From NCBI RefSeq assembly GCF_964259225.1, contig NZ_CAXVKN010000017.1: a stretch of DNA of 35,868 nt; one strand, written 5' to 3'. Below are positions 7,281 to 15,435 of this stretch, one piece after another. The translations under genes and the position numbers were made by a program. This DNA comes from Catenibacterium mitsuoka_A (lineage in GTDB: Bacteria > Bacillota_I > Bacilli_A > Erysipelotrichales > Coprobacillaceae). The first letter of the stretch is position 1, and each line of letters begins with the position of its first letter. The notes under the pieces are model-generated. The model was not told the origin of the DNA. It searched no databases and worked only from the letters and a program-made list of their open reading frames with translations.

Positions 7281-7311
7281 AGAAGGACTATAAAATTCAT
7301 AGTCCTTCTTT
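7279..7311. terminator. Bidirectional terminator between convergent genes
   Basis: Perfect 13-bp arms (AAAGAAGGACTAT / ATAGTCCTTCTTT, 7-nt loop) between the rhodanese-like gene and the convergent glycosidase gene, with a T tract on the plus strand. Confidence 0.88.
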
Positions 7312-7317
7312 TTCATA

Positions 7318-8757
7318 TTATTTTAAATCTTCACCATTTGTTTTGATGACTTTCTGATACCAGTAGAAAGATTCTTTTCTACGTCTAGAGAAGTCACCTG
7401 TTCCATCATCATATCTTTCTACAAAGATGAAACCATAACGTTTAGCCATTTCACCAGTAGAAGCTGATACTAAGTCAATACATCCCCAAGGAGTATAACC
7501 TCTTAAATCAACACCATCTAATACTGCTTCATGCATCTGTTCAATATGACTTCTTAAGTAATCGATACGATAGTCATCACGTACTTTACCATCTTCATCA
7601 ATCTTGTCATATGCACCTAAGCCGTTTTCTACGACAAAGATAGGTTTCTGATAACGATCCCAGATTTCATTTAATGAATATCTTAAACCAATTGGATCAA
7701 TCTGCCAGCCCCAGTCACTTGCTTTAAGATATGGGTTTGGTACACCACCTAAGATATTACCTAAACCTGCTTCTTTACTCTTATCTGCTGTCTGACAGTT
7801 AGACATATAATAAGAACATGTATAGAAATCAACTGGACCTTCCTTTAAAATATCTTCATCACCATCTTCCATAACGATGTTGATAGTATTTTCTTTAAAG
7901 TATCTCTTGATATAGTTTGGATAAGCACCACGACATTGTACATCTGAACAGAACCAGTTCATTAAGTGATTTCTTTCCTGGTTTACAATCTGATCCTGAG
8001 GATCACATGTTAATCCATAGCTTGTTGCCATAATCTGCATACAACCCACCTGATAATTAGGATCAATTTCATGAGCCATCTTCACTGCAAGTGCACTTGC
8101 CACAAACTGATGATGTAATCCCTGGAAACGATTCTGAGGATTATCTACCTGTTCCATGAAATTCATTGTCTTGATTTCATTTAAAATACCCTGTGATAAG
8201 AATGCCCCCATCGCAGTAGTTGCTGAGTTAATTTCATTGAAAGTCAACCAGTATTTTACTTTACCTTTATATCTAGTAAAAATTGCTTTACAGAAGTTTA
8301 AGTAGCAGTCAATCATACGACGATCTGCCCAGGCATTCCATTTCTTAGTTAAGTTAAATGGTACTTCATAATGTGAAATAGTAATTAATGGTTCAATATT
8401 GTATTTACGACATTCATCAATTAATTCTTCATAGAACTTTAAACCTTCTTCATTAGGTGTTTCTTCATCCCCATTAGGGAAAATTCTAGTCCACGCAATT
8501 GAGAAACGATACATCTTGAATCCCATTTCTGCAAATAATGCGATATCTTCTTTAAAACGATGGTAATGATCAATCGCATCATGTGAAGGATAGAAAGTTC
8601 CTTCTTCTAATACTGGTGTAATGCGTTTACTTACTGTTGCACTTCCTCCAGTACATACGTCAGGACAGGAAATACCTTTTCCGCCTTCCTGCCATCCACC
8701 TTCTAGCTGGTTGGCTGCAGTTGCGCCACCCCAATAAAAGTCTTTTCTAAAACTCAT
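7318..8757 (-). CDS. 6-phospho-beta-glucosidase (GH1)
   Basis: 479-residue glycoside hydrolase family 1 enzyme of full length. The acid/base glutamate is in LTFNEIN (about residue 172) and the nucleophile in FVVENGLGAYD (about 375). The C-terminal SASTGEMAKRYGFIFVERY contains the Ser, Lys and Tyr that in 6-phospho-glycosidases bind the substrate phosphate, so it should act on phosphorylated cellobiose or aryl-glucosides imported by a PTS. No signal peptide. GGAGG precedes the ATG by 8 bases. It is convergent with the rhodanese-like gene and divergent from the GntR operon. No PTS permease is nearby. Confidence 0.94.
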   Translation of the reverse strand: MSFRKDFYWGGATAANQLEGGWQEGGKGISCPDVCTGGSATVSKRITPVLEEGTFYPSHDAIDHYHRFKEDIALFAEMGFKMYRFSIAWTRIFPNGDEETPNEEGLKFYEELIDECRKYNIEPLITISHYEVPFNLTKKWNAWADRRMIDCYLNFCKAIFTRYKGKVKYWLTFNEINSATTAMGAFLSQGILNEIKTMNFMEQVDNPQNRFQGLHHQFVASALAVKMAHEIDPNYQVGCMQIMATSYGLTCDPQDQIVNQERNHLMNWFCSDVQCRGAYPNYIKRYFKENTINIVMEDGDEDILKEGPVDFYTCSYYMSNCQTADKSKEAGLGNILGGVPNPYLKASDWGWQIDPIGLRYSLNEIWDRYQKPIFVVENGLGAYDKIDEDGKVRDDYRIDYLRSHIEQMHEAVLDGVDLRGYTPWGCIDLVSASTGEMAKRYGFIFVERYDDGTGDFSRRRKESFYWYQKVIKTNGEDLK

Positions 8758-8827
8758 GATTATGTCCTCCTTGTTTTCAAGAGTATACTATCAAACATTG
8801 AAAGATTATGCTTATTATTTTCATAAT

Positions 8828-8867
8828 TTGAATTTTATATTGCACAGTGTTATATACTGTTATATAC
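8828..8867 (+). promoter_or_regulatory. Promoter and tandem-repeat operator of gntR-ABC operon
   Basis: TTGAAT (8828-8833), 17 bases, TATATA (8851-8856). The 10-mer TGTTATATAC occurs twice in direct tandem (8848-8857, 8858-8867), with a partial third copy after it. The repeats overlap the -10 and start region, so they are a plausible binding site for the GntR protein encoded just downstream. Confidence 0.65.
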
Positions 8868-8887
8868 TGTTTATAGGAGGAAGAGAT

Positions 8888-9274
8888 ATGCATATTATCA
8901 TTAATCATTCGTCAATGATTCCTATATATGAACAAATTGTAGAAGCCATTAAAGAAGCAATACTCTCTAATCAGTTATCTTCTAATGAAGCACTCCCTTC
9001 AGTACGTGCTTTATCTAAAGAATTAAAAATCAGCGCTTTAACTGTGAAGAAAGCCTATGATTTCTTGGAAAAAGAAGGCTATACAACAACTATTCATGGA
9101 AAAGGAAGCTATGTGTTAGAGGTTTCTCAAAATGAAGTAAAAGAAAATTGTTTAAGAGAAACTGAAGAACTATTATCTCGTGCTATAGAAAAAGGGAAAT
9201 GTTCTGGCATTACTTATCAGGAAATGCAGGACATGTTATCTCTTATTATGGAGGATATTTATGATTCACATTAA
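8888..9274 (+). CDS. GntR-family regulator, YtrA subfamily
   Basis: 128-residue short GntR regulator. The N-terminal winged HTH (about residues 8-75) includes PIYEQIVEAIKEAI, LPSVRALSKELKISALTVKKAYDFLEKEGY and GKGSYV. It has only a short helical tail instead of a large ligand domain, the hallmark of YtrA-type regulators that control adjacent ABC exporters. AGGAGG sits 8 bases before the ATG at 8888; the open frame extends 44 codons upstream but overlaps the promoter. Its end overlaps the ATPase gene by 14 bases. It probably represses its own operon through the tandem repeats. Confidence 0.9.
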   Translation: MHIIINHSSMIPIYEQIVEAIKEAILSNQLSSNEALPSVRALSKELKISALTVKKAYDFLEKEGYTTTIHGKGSYVLEVSQNEVKENCLRETEELLSRAIEKGKCSGITYQEMQDMLSLIMEDIYDSH

Positions 9275-10079
9275 TCATTTAAAAAAGAGTTATGACTCAT
9301 TTACTCTTGATTGTAGTTTAGATATTCCTAAAGGTGTGATTACTGGAATTATAGGAATGAATGGTGCTGGTAAGACCACATTATTCAAAAGTATTCTTGG
9401 TATTAATCCTATTGATGAAGGTAACATACAGATACCTAGTAAACAGGATATTGGTGTCGTATTAAGTGAAACAGGATTCAGTGAATTCTTTACTGTATCC
9501 GATATAATCAATATTCTTAAATGTACTTATGAACGTTTTGATGAAGATTTGTTTCGATCTTATTGTCAGCGTTTTGATATCTCTTTAGATAAGAAAACAC
9601 GTACATTCTCTACAGGCATGAAAGCAAAACTGAATATCATTATTGCCTTAACACATCATGCAAAATTGCTGATCTTAGATGAACCAACTGCAGGACTTGA
9701 TGTTCTTACTAGAGATGAAATACTTGATATACTAAGAGATTATATGGAACAGGAAGATTGTACTATTCTTATATCTTCTCATATATCTAGTGATTTAGAA
9801 TCATTGTGTGATGATCTTTATATTATTGATCATGGGCAGATCATCATGCACGAAGAAATGGATACACTTCTTTCTCTTTATGGCGTGTTAAAGGTATCTA
9901 AAGAAGATTATAAAAACTTAGATAAAGATTATCTGCTGGAAGTAATGAAAGAACCGTTTGGTTATTCATGTCTAACTAACGTTAGACAGTTCTATAGTGA
10001 AAACTATCCTACTATTGTGATTGAACAGAATCATATTGATACAATGATTCCTATTCTATTAAAAGGAGAGCGCTTATGA
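9261..10079 (+). CDS. ABC transporter ATP-binding protein (YtrB-like)
   Basis: 272-residue ATPase. Walker A is GMNGAGKTTLF (about residues 33-43), the signature is FSTGMKAKLNI, a degenerate LSGGQ-type loop (about 117-127), Walker B is LLILDEPTAGLD (about 137-148) and the switch His is in ISSHISSDLE. The C-terminal 60 residues are typical of exporters with a small ABC-2 permease. It overlaps gntR by 14 bases and the permease by ATGA. By the YtrA-operon precedent the substrate could be a peptide or antibiotic; nothing here identifies it. Confidence 0.93.
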   Translation: MIHINHLKKSYDSFTLDCSLDIPKGVITGIIGMNGAGKTTLFKSILGINPIDEGNIQIPSKQDIGVVLSETGFSEFFTVSDIINILKCTYERFDEDLFRSYCQRFDISLDKKTRTFSTGMKAKLNIIIALTHHAKLLILDEPTAGLDVLTRDEILDILRDYMEQEDCTILISSHISSDLESLCDDLYIIDHGQIIMHEEMDTLLSLYGVLKVSKEDYKNLDKDYLLEVMKEPFGYSCLTNVRQFYSENYPTIVIEQNHIDTMIPILLKGERL

Positions 10080-10681
10080 AAGGACTACTCAAAAAAGATT
10101 TATTATTACTCAAGTCTCAAATAAAGTATATTGTAACGATTGTTGTAATCTGTCTGATTATGGCTTATGCAAATTCTGGATTTGCGTATATTTCTAGTTA
10201 TCTTACATTTATGGGAACAGGACTTGTCTTCAATTCATTTTCTTATGATATGTATCACAATGAGATGACTTATCTCTTTGCCCTGCCTTTTAGTAAGAGA
10301 GAATACTGTTTAGAGAAATATATCTATGCACTCACTGTTACATTCATATCATGGCTCATTGCTTTCCTTATAAGTTCCGCAACTCATATTAACTTAGAAA
10401 CAACAATTGTCCAGCTTGCCATGCTCTTTTCCGCATTCATATATATTTCTATCACGATTCCTGTAATGATGAAATACGGTCGTGAAAAAGCAACTATTAT
10501 TGTCTTAATGTTGATGCTTATTTTATTTCTTGCAGTTGCAAGTGGTGCGACTTCAGTAGGCATGTTGATGAGTCAAATTTCAGCATTCCTACTCATTGGA
10601 ATATATGCCTTCATTGTACTCGTTGTCTTAATCATCTCATATAGAAGTACAATCTCTATTCTTAACGATAAAGAACTATAA
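10076..10681 (+). CDS. ABC-2 type permease subunit
   Basis: 201-residue integral membrane protein with about six hydrophobic segments. The N terminus MKGLLKKDLLLLKSQ is characteristic of ABC-2 permeases. A soluble segment, YDMYHNEMTYLFALPFSKREY, matches the conserved coupling region (LPFSRREY-like) that contacts the ATPase. It is translationally coupled to the ATPase by an ATGA overlap, so the two form the exporter together. A strong terminator follows directly. Confidence 0.9.
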   Translation: MKGLLKKDLLLLKSQIKYIVTIVVICLIMAYANSGFAYISSYLTFMGTGLVFNSFSYDMYHNEMTYLFALPFSKREYCLEKYIYALTVTFISWLIAFLISSATHINLETTIVQLAMLFSAFIYISITIPVMMKYGREKATIIVLMLMLILFLAVASGATSVGMLMSQISAFLLIGIYAFIVLVVLIISYRSTISILNDKEL

Positions 10682-10684
10682 GAA

Positions 10685-10711
10685 AGAACCGCTACATCTT
10701 GTAGCGGTTCT
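10685..10711. terminator. Bidirectional terminator
   Basis: Perfect 12-bp arms (AGAACCGCTACA / TGTAGCGGTTCT, 3-nt loop) directly after the permease stop. The stem contains the stop codon and last codons of the convergent minus-strand gene. Confidence 0.88.
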
Positions 10712-11075
10712 GTTTGTTTATATATTGTCCAATCATGATTCCAAGTAATGATGGAAATACACCATATAATACTATTTCTGTACTTGGTGCAAGAATCTTT
10801 TCTATATCAGTTAATGATACATGAATAAAACTTAAGTAACAGCCAAGTAGCTCCATCATACCAAAGAATAATGTAAGTAAGTAAATAGCACGATGATCTG
10901 ACTGACCATAGAGTACTGATATAATAAAGGCTGATGCAGGCAATACTAAATATAAAATAAATAATGACACTTCAATAATCTGTCCTGGATGTGTTCTTGA
11001 CCAGGCAAATAATATATATAAAGACCAAATCATCATATAAATGAGAAATGGAATCCCCTTCTTTAACTTCTTCAT
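10692..11075 (-). CDS. Small four-helix membrane protein, unknown function
   Basis: 127-residue protein that is almost entirely membrane-embedded. Four hydrophobic segments lie at about residues 8-25, 35-55, 62-82 and 96-116, with a positively charged start (MKKLKKG) and a basic tail. I do not recognise a family. A GGGAG ribosome site favours the ATG at 11075 over a GTG three codons upstream. Its last codons and stop lie within the terminator stem shared with the convergent ABC operon. No operon partner is evident; the EamA gene starts downstream after a 46-base gap. Confidence 0.75.
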   Translation of the reverse strand: MKKLKKGIPFLIYMMIWSLYILFAWSRTHPGQIIEVSLFILYLVLPASAFIISVLYGQSDHRAIYLLTLFFGMMELLGCYLSFIHVSLTDIEKILAPSTEIVLYGVFPSLLGIMIGQYINKQNRYKM

Positions 11076-11121
11076 ACTAACCACTCCCTAATACTATTAT
11101 ATTACAAAATATATGTAATAG

Positions 11122-12021
11122 TTATGAATTTGATACTTGATCACTAGGAAGAGCTAATAAGAAGATTGTCACAAGAATCATCGCAAAACCAATGAGATCA
11201 ATGCCCTTAAACGGTGTAGATAACCATACAAAAGCAAATAATGTAGCTGAAACAGGTTCAATACTTGCAATCATACTTGCTTTGACTGGTCCAATATCTA
11301 CAACTCCATGTAAATACAATGTAAAGGCAACAGCTGTACCAATGACTATAATACCTATTGTCGCAAGTACTCCAGCTAAGTCTAATGCAGGTACAAGAGT
11401 CCATGTCTTGCCTGCACATAATAGCACAATACCACCAAATAACATTCCTATACCTGTGACTGGTACACTACCATAAACTGCCATCAAACGCTTAGGATAG
11501 ATAGAATATGTAGCAGCTGTAAAGCCACAGAATATTCCCCAGAATAATCCTGTTGGAGTAAGTGCTAAGCCATTTAAACGACCATGTGTCGCAATCACGA
11601 AGGCACCACCTAAAGCTAAGACAATACATAATGCTTCAATCTTATTTGGTAATCTCTTTGATGTAAAACAAACGAAGATCATAATATAAATTGGTGAAAG
11701 ATACTGCAATACTGTAGCCGTTCCCGCATTAGATGTATTAATAGCCTGTAAATAGGTAAACTGACACAACATTAAGACAAAACCAAAACCAAATGTCTTA
11801 AGTAGGTCTTTCTTTTGACTTACTAAACGTTTCATCGCTTCTTTTTGTGTCAATGCACCAAATAGTGTAATCAATAATCCCGCAAAACACATACGCATAG
11901 ATGTGAGCCACATAGGATTAGCTTGATAATGAGTAAATAAGAACTGTCCGCTTGCACCTGAAAAGCCCCAGCATGTTCCACCAATTAAAGTGAGAAGTAC
12001 TCCTCTTTTAAAATGTTCCAT
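11122..12021 (-). CDS. EamA/DMT-family transporter
   Basis: 299-residue drug/metabolite transporter superfamily protein with ten predicted membrane helices in two EamA repeats (about residues 5-140 and 155-290). The first repeat has GGTCWGFSGASGQFLF and the second GLFWGIFCGFTAATYSIYPKRL. By family it exports or imports small metabolites such as amino acids; the substrate cannot be read from sequence. GGGGG precedes the ATG at 12021; the longer frame upstream lacks a ribosome site. Confidence 0.9.
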   Translation of the reverse strand: MEHFKRGVLLTLIGGTCWGFSGASGQFLFTHYQANPMWLTSMRMCFAGLLITLFGALTQKEAMKRLVSQKKDLLKTFGFGFVLMLCQFTYLQAINTSNAGTATVLQYLSPIYIMIFVCFTSKRLPNKIEALCIVLALGGAFVIATHGRLNGLALTPTGLFWGIFCGFTAATYSIYPKRLMAVYGSVPVTGIGMLFGGIVLLCAGKTWTLVPALDLAGVLATIGIIVIGTAVAFTLYLHGVVDIGPVKASMIASIEPVSATLFAFVWLSTPFKGIDLIGFAMILVTIFLLALPSDQVSNS

Positions 12022-12083
12022 AATGTTTCCCCCGAAAATACGTTCATATATCATAACACAAACAAATTAAAAGAGAAGTAAAA

Positions 12084-12103
12084 AAGGCAGATTTCTCTGC
12101 CTT
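12084..12103 (-). terminator. Terminator of enolase gene
   Basis: Arms AAGGCAGA and TCTGCCTT with the 4-nt loop TTTC (GAAA on the transcribed strand), followed on the minus strand by six T. Nearly identical to the hairpin at 16545-16568. Confidence 0.88.
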
Positions 12104-12110
12104 CTCTGCC

Positions 12111-13406
12111 TTACTTATTGAACTTGAATGTCTTAATACCAGGATAAACTGCACTATCACCTAAAGCTTCTTCAATACGAAGTAACTGATTGTATTTAGC
12201 CACTCTTTCAGTTCTACTTGGTGCACCCGTCTTGATCTGACCTGCATTGAGTGCAACAGCTAAATCTGCAATAGTTGTATCTTCAGTTTCACCAGAACGG
12301 TGAGAAACGATTGCTGTCATGTTTGCGTTATGAGCCATCTTAATAGCTTCTAATGTTTCAGATAGAGTACCAATCTGGTTTAGCTTAATAAGGATAGAAT
12401 TACCTGCTTTTAATTCAATACCTTTAGATAAACGTTTAGTATTAGTAACAAATAAGTCATCACCTACTAGCTGTACTTTGTCTCCTAATTCCTGAGTCAT
12501 AAGTGTCCAGCCTTCCCAGTCTTCTTCATCTAAACCATCTTCTAATGAATAGATTGGATACTTTTCAACTAAAGACTTCCAATGTGCAATTAACTCTGCA
12601 GATGTATAAGTCTTACCTGACTTAGGTAATTTATAGAAGCCTTTCTTATCTGTCTTCCATTCACTTGATGCAGCATCAATTGCAAGTACAAAGTCTTTAC
12701 CTGGTTCATAACCTGCATTCTTAACTGCTTCTAGAATAGTTTCAATTGTTTCTTCATCAGTTGATAAATCTGGCGCAAATCCACCTTCATCACCTACTGA
12801 AGTAGCGAGTCCCTTAGACTTTAATAATGACTGTAGTGCATGGAATACTTCAGTCGCCATTCTTAAGGCATCTTTAAAGCTATCAGCACCTACTGGCATA
12901 ATCATGAATTCCTGTACATCTACAGTATTAGTAGCATGTGCACCACCATTTAAGATATTCATCATTGGAACAGGAAGCTTATTCGCATTCACACCACCAA
13001 TGAAACGGTATAAAGAAATACCTTCACTCTTAGCAGCAGCCTGAGCAGCTGCTAAAGAAACAGCTAGAATCGCATTGGCACCAAAATTAGATTTATCTTC
13101 TGTGCCATCTGCTTCAATCATTAGTTTATCAACATGATATGTATCTCTTGCATCTGCACCAATGACTGCTTTCGCAATTTCATTATTCACATATTCAACT
13201 GCCTTAGAAACACCTTTACCACCAAACTTCTTAGGATCGTTATCTCTTAATTCTAATGCTTCAAATTCACCTGTAGAAGCACCACTAGGGCTTGCAGCAC
13301 GTCCTACTGTACCATCCGCAAGAGTCACTTCTGCTTCTACTGTAGGATTCCCACGAGAATCAATAATTTCACGTCCATATACTTTCTCAATTAAATATTT
13401 ATTCAT
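12111..13406 (-). CDS. eno: Enolase
   Basis: 431-residue phosphopyruvate hydratase, which converts 2-phosphoglycerate to PEP in glycolysis; typical length. Recognisable motifs are the N-terminal GREIIDSRGNPTVE, SGASTGEFEALELRD (mobile loop), SVGDEGGFAPD (about residue 205), the Mg ligands in AIDAASSEW, SLEDGLDEEDWEG and VGDDLFVTN, and the C-terminal signature region ILIKLNQIGTLSET followed by SHRSGETEDT. GGAGG precedes the ATG by 7 bases. It appears to be transcribed alone from the promoter at 13443-13471, between a terminator and two AGTTAG-type palindromes. Confidence 0.98.
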   Translation of the reverse strand: MNKYLIEKVYGREIIDSRGNPTVEAEVTLADGTVGRAASPSGASTGEFEALELRDNDPKKFGGKGVSKAVEYVNNEIAKAVIGADARDTYHVDKLMIEADGTEDKSNFGANAILAVSLAAAQAAAKSEGISLYRFIGGVNANKLPVPMMNILNGGAHATNTVDVQEFMIMPVGADSFKDALRMATEVFHALQSLLKSKGLATSVGDEGGFAPDLSTDEETIETILEAVKNAGYEPGKDFVLAIDAASSEWKTDKKGFYKLPKSGKTYTSAELIAHWKSLVEKYPIYSLEDGLDEEDWEGWTLMTQELGDKVQLVGDDLFVTNTKRLSKGIELKAGNSILIKLNQIGTLSETLEAIKMAHNANMTAIVSHRSGETEDTTIADLAVALNAGQIKTGAPSRTERVAKYNQLLRIEEALGDSAVYPGIKTFKFNK

Positions 13407-13418
13407 TATTTACCTCCG

Positions 13419-13436
13419 AGTTAGACTTCTCTAACT
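13419..13436. promoter_or_regulatory. Proximal AGTTAG palindrome at enolase start region
   Basis: Perfect 7-bp arms AGTTAGA and TCTAACT around 4 bases, ending 1 base before the enolase ribosome site and beginning at about +1 of the predicted promoter. It could be a DNA operator or a 5'-terminal mRNA hairpin. Confidence 0.55.
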
Positions 13437-13442
13437 GTAGTT

Positions 13443-13471
13443 AGTTTAGCATAACTCTGATTATTAAACAA
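13443..13471 (-). promoter_or_regulatory. Promoter of enolase gene
   Basis: On the minus strand TTGTTT (13471-13466), 17 bases, TAAACT (13448-13443). The predicted start is close to 13436, giving a leader of about 30 bases. Confidence 0.6.
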
Positions 13472-13536
13472 GTAAAATGACCTGGAAAAATTTATTTAAT
13501 ATATTCATTGCATTTACTCTATGTATATGATAATAT

Positions 13537-13558
13537 CTAGTTAGTTACTACTAACTAG
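13537..13558. promoter_or_regulatory. Distal AGTTAG palindrome upstream of enolase
   Basis: Perfect 9-bp arms CTAGTTAGT and ACTAACTAG around TACT. The core and the 4-bp spacing match the proximal palindrome at 13419-13436, with about 118 bases between centres. Confidence 0.55.
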
Positions 13559-13591
13559 TAACTAAAAAAACATATCCTTACAATCCTTAAG

Positions 13592-13617
13592 AAAAGAGTG
13601 GCCACGGCCACTCTTTT
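13592..13617 (-). terminator. Terminator of IrrE-like gene
   Basis: Perfect 12-bp GC-rich stem (AAAAGAGTGGCC / GGCCACTCTTTT, 2-nt spacer) at the stop codon of the minus-strand gene, with a T-rich tail. Confidence 0.88.
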
Positions 13618-14015
13618 TACTTGATATTTAATTGTTGTGAGAGACGATGTGATGCAAGCATCACTCTTGTCATTGGTAGATCATGATTAACTGGAGAATC
13701 TACACCAAAATAGACCTTCATTACCATAACCGCAAAGGCATTGGCATCGATAACATATTCAAGATCATGGAGTTGTTTCATATTTGTATAATCCTGATAA
13801 TAACGTCTTAATTCTGTAAATAACGCAAATAAGGATTTTCTACCTTCCTTCTTAAAAGCATCGATATCAACATATAAGCATCCTTGCTTTCCTGGTATAT
13901 ATTTCACTAAATGATAGTTCTGACCTTCTGGCATTTCATAACTAACATCAACGCGAGGGACATCCTGAAGACTACAGCCAAAAGAGATCAGTTTCTCTAA
14001 ATAACGTTTCAACAT
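13617..14015 (-). CDS. Degenerate ImmA/IrrE-like protein
   Basis: 132-residue protein of uncertain family. The middle and C-terminal parts have the spacing of ImmA/IrrE-type metallopeptidases: a helix where HExxH would be (LFALFTELRRYYQDY, about residues 70-84), then EYVIDANAFAVMVMKVYFG (about 95-113), resembling the (E)ANxFAxxLL segment. The zinc motif itself is missing (TELRR), so peptidase activity is unlikely. AAGGAGG fits the ATG at 14015. A perfect 22-bp palindrome sits between its promoter and start codon, so it is probably regulated. The family call is by pattern only. Confidence 0.5.
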   Translation of the reverse strand: MLKRYLEKLISFGCSLQDVPRVDVSYEMPEGQNYHLVKYIPGKQGCLYVDIDAFKKEGRKSLFALFTELRRYYQDYTNMKQLHDLEYVIDANAFAVMVMKVYFGVDSPVNHDLPMTRVMLASHRLSQQLNIK

Positions 14016-14030
14016 GAGTCTTACCTCCTT

Positions 14031-14063
14031 CAACATCACGCTTGTGATGTTGGTAGTATTTTA
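14031..14063 (-). promoter_or_regulatory. Promoter and palindromic operator of IrrE-like gene
   Basis: TAAAAT (-10, 14063-14058) is followed by a perfect palindrome with arms CAACATCAC and GTGATGTTG around 4 bases (14031-14052). The palindrome covers the predicted start site, a classical repressor position, and ends just before AAGGAGG. A TTGCTT 16 bases upstream of the -10 could be the -35. Confidence 0.65.
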
Positions 14064-14130
14064 CACCAAAAATCAAAAAAAGCAAGAATATCACTAGTAA
14101 TATTTAAGTAGCAAAATCAAGGAATTATCA

Positions 14131-15027
14131 TTATATATGCTTTTTTAGTGCCTCCATATAAGCTTCTCCATAACGTGAAAGAATCATGTTCTTTTGTGTA
14201 ATAGTACCTACTCTCATGATTTCATCCACTAATAAAGGAACAGAAATAATTGTTTCACCATTCAATTCTTTAGAGATAATACCAGTAGATACTGTATAAC
14301 CATTTAACCCTATTAATAAGTTAAAGAGTGTCGCACGGTCTCTTACCTTAATATTTCTCTTTCTATCCAATGTACTTAATACTTCTTCTGAGAAATAGAA
14401 AGAATTATATTCTCCCTGTTCAAAAGAAAGATATGGGTAATCTTCTAAGTCTTTAAGAGTTAATGTCTTCTTATAAGCAAGAGGATGGTGGTAAGAAATA
14501 AAGACATGAGGTTTTGCGACAAAGAGTTCTTTAAATTCTAAGTTATTCTGTCTGATCATCTTCATGATGACTTCTTCATTCTTAGGGCATGTATAAAGAA
14601 CACCTATTTCACTTTTCATAGTAGAAACATCTTCGATAATTTCATGTGTTTCTGTTTCTCTTAATGTAAAATCATATTGGTTAACACCAAACTGTCTAAT
14701 AACATCTACAAAGGCATTAACTGCAAATGAATAATGCTGGCAGGATACACTAAAATGAGGACTTTGATGTTTATCATTCACATAGCGTTCTTCAAGTAAG
14801 TCTGCTTGATCTAATACCTGTCTTGCATAACTTAAGAATGTTTCTCCTTCTCTAGATACAATAACACCTTTATTGGTACGTCTAAAGATTGTGATATGCA
14901 TTTCGCTTTCTAATTCTTTAATCGCATTTGTAAGAGAAGGCTGTGAGATAAATAGTCTTTTAGCCGCCTGAGTAATGCTTCCTGTTTGTGCCACCATGAC
15001 GACATAACGTAATTGATTGAGAGTCAT
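14131..15027 (-). CDS. LysR-family transcription regulator
   Basis: 298-residue LysR regulator. The N-terminal winged HTH (residues 1-60) has GSITQAAKRLFISQPSLTNAIKELE. The C-terminal periplasmic-binding-like domain (about 90-298) contains FSVSCQHYSFAVNAFVDVI, FTLRETETHEIIEDV, PYLSFEQGEYNSFYFSEE and DRATLFNLLIGLNGYT. These segments resemble the streptococcal/lactococcal CmhR/FhuR subgroup that controls sulfur amino acid genes; this is from memory of the family. It lies 24 bases after the 127-residue membrane protein and may be its operon partner. Sulfur control is inference only. Confidence 0.9.
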   Translation of the reverse strand: MTLNQLRYVVMVAQTGSITQAAKRLFISQPSLTNAIKELESEMHITIFRRTNKGVIVSREGETFLSYARQVLDQADLLEERYVNDKHQSPHFSVSCQHYSFAVNAFVDVIRQFGVNQYDFTLRETETHEIIEDVSTMKSEIGVLYTCPKNEEVIMKMIRQNNLEFKELFVAKPHVFISYHHPLAYKKTLTLKDLEDYPYLSFEQGEYNSFYFSEEVLSTLDRKRNIKVRDRATLFNLLIGLNGYTVSTGIISKELNGETIISVPLLVDEIMRVGTITQKNMILSRYGEAYMEALKKHI

Positions 15028-15051
15028 GAGATTCCTCCTTTTCCTGGGAAA

Positions 15052-15435
15052 TTATTTTGTTTTGAGTGTCAGTTCTGCAATCTTTGTCTGACCATCCTGT
15101 AAATAGAGCGGTAATGTACGTGACGTTGATGTAATAGAATCTTTATCTGTCTTCTTTAAATAACCTTTAATCCCATCTTCACTTTCTGCAAGAATGAGAT
15201 CAGGAACACTACCTACGTAGTCTGATAAATCAGGGCCATAAGTCTGCCCTGATTCATTTTTAGGATAGCCTTTTTCAATGATTTCCTGGCTATCAGGAAT
15301 AATCAAATGATTATTAATATAGGCAATCTCAGAGCGAGACATATCATTTGATATATTTTTCTGAAAATAAAGAACACCACATATAGAAATTATAAAAAAG
15401 AGGGGAATAACCCAAAGTATTTTATATTTTGACAT
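15052..15435 (-). CDS. Membrane-anchored extracellular protein, unknown function
   Basis: 127-residue protein with one N-terminal hydrophobic helix (about residues 7-25), then a soluble domain probably outside the cell. The segment YPKNESGQTYGPDLSDYVG with PDLILAESEDGIKGYLKKTD resembles a pattern seen in many Firmicutes hypothetical and BlaR1/M56-associated proteins (NENGxTYG...PDLIxAxGxxGxxGYV); its function is not known. It overlaps the upstream metallo-hydrolase gene by 14 bases, so the two are co-translated. There is no lipobox cysteine positioned as in a typical lipoprotein. Confidence 0.7.
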   Translation of the reverse strand: MSKYKILWVIPLFFIISICGVLYFQKNISNDMSRSEIAYINNHLIIPDSQEIIEKGYPKNESGQTYGPDLSDYVGSVPDLILAESEDGIKGYLKKTDKDSITSTSRTLPLYLQDGQTKIAELTLKTK

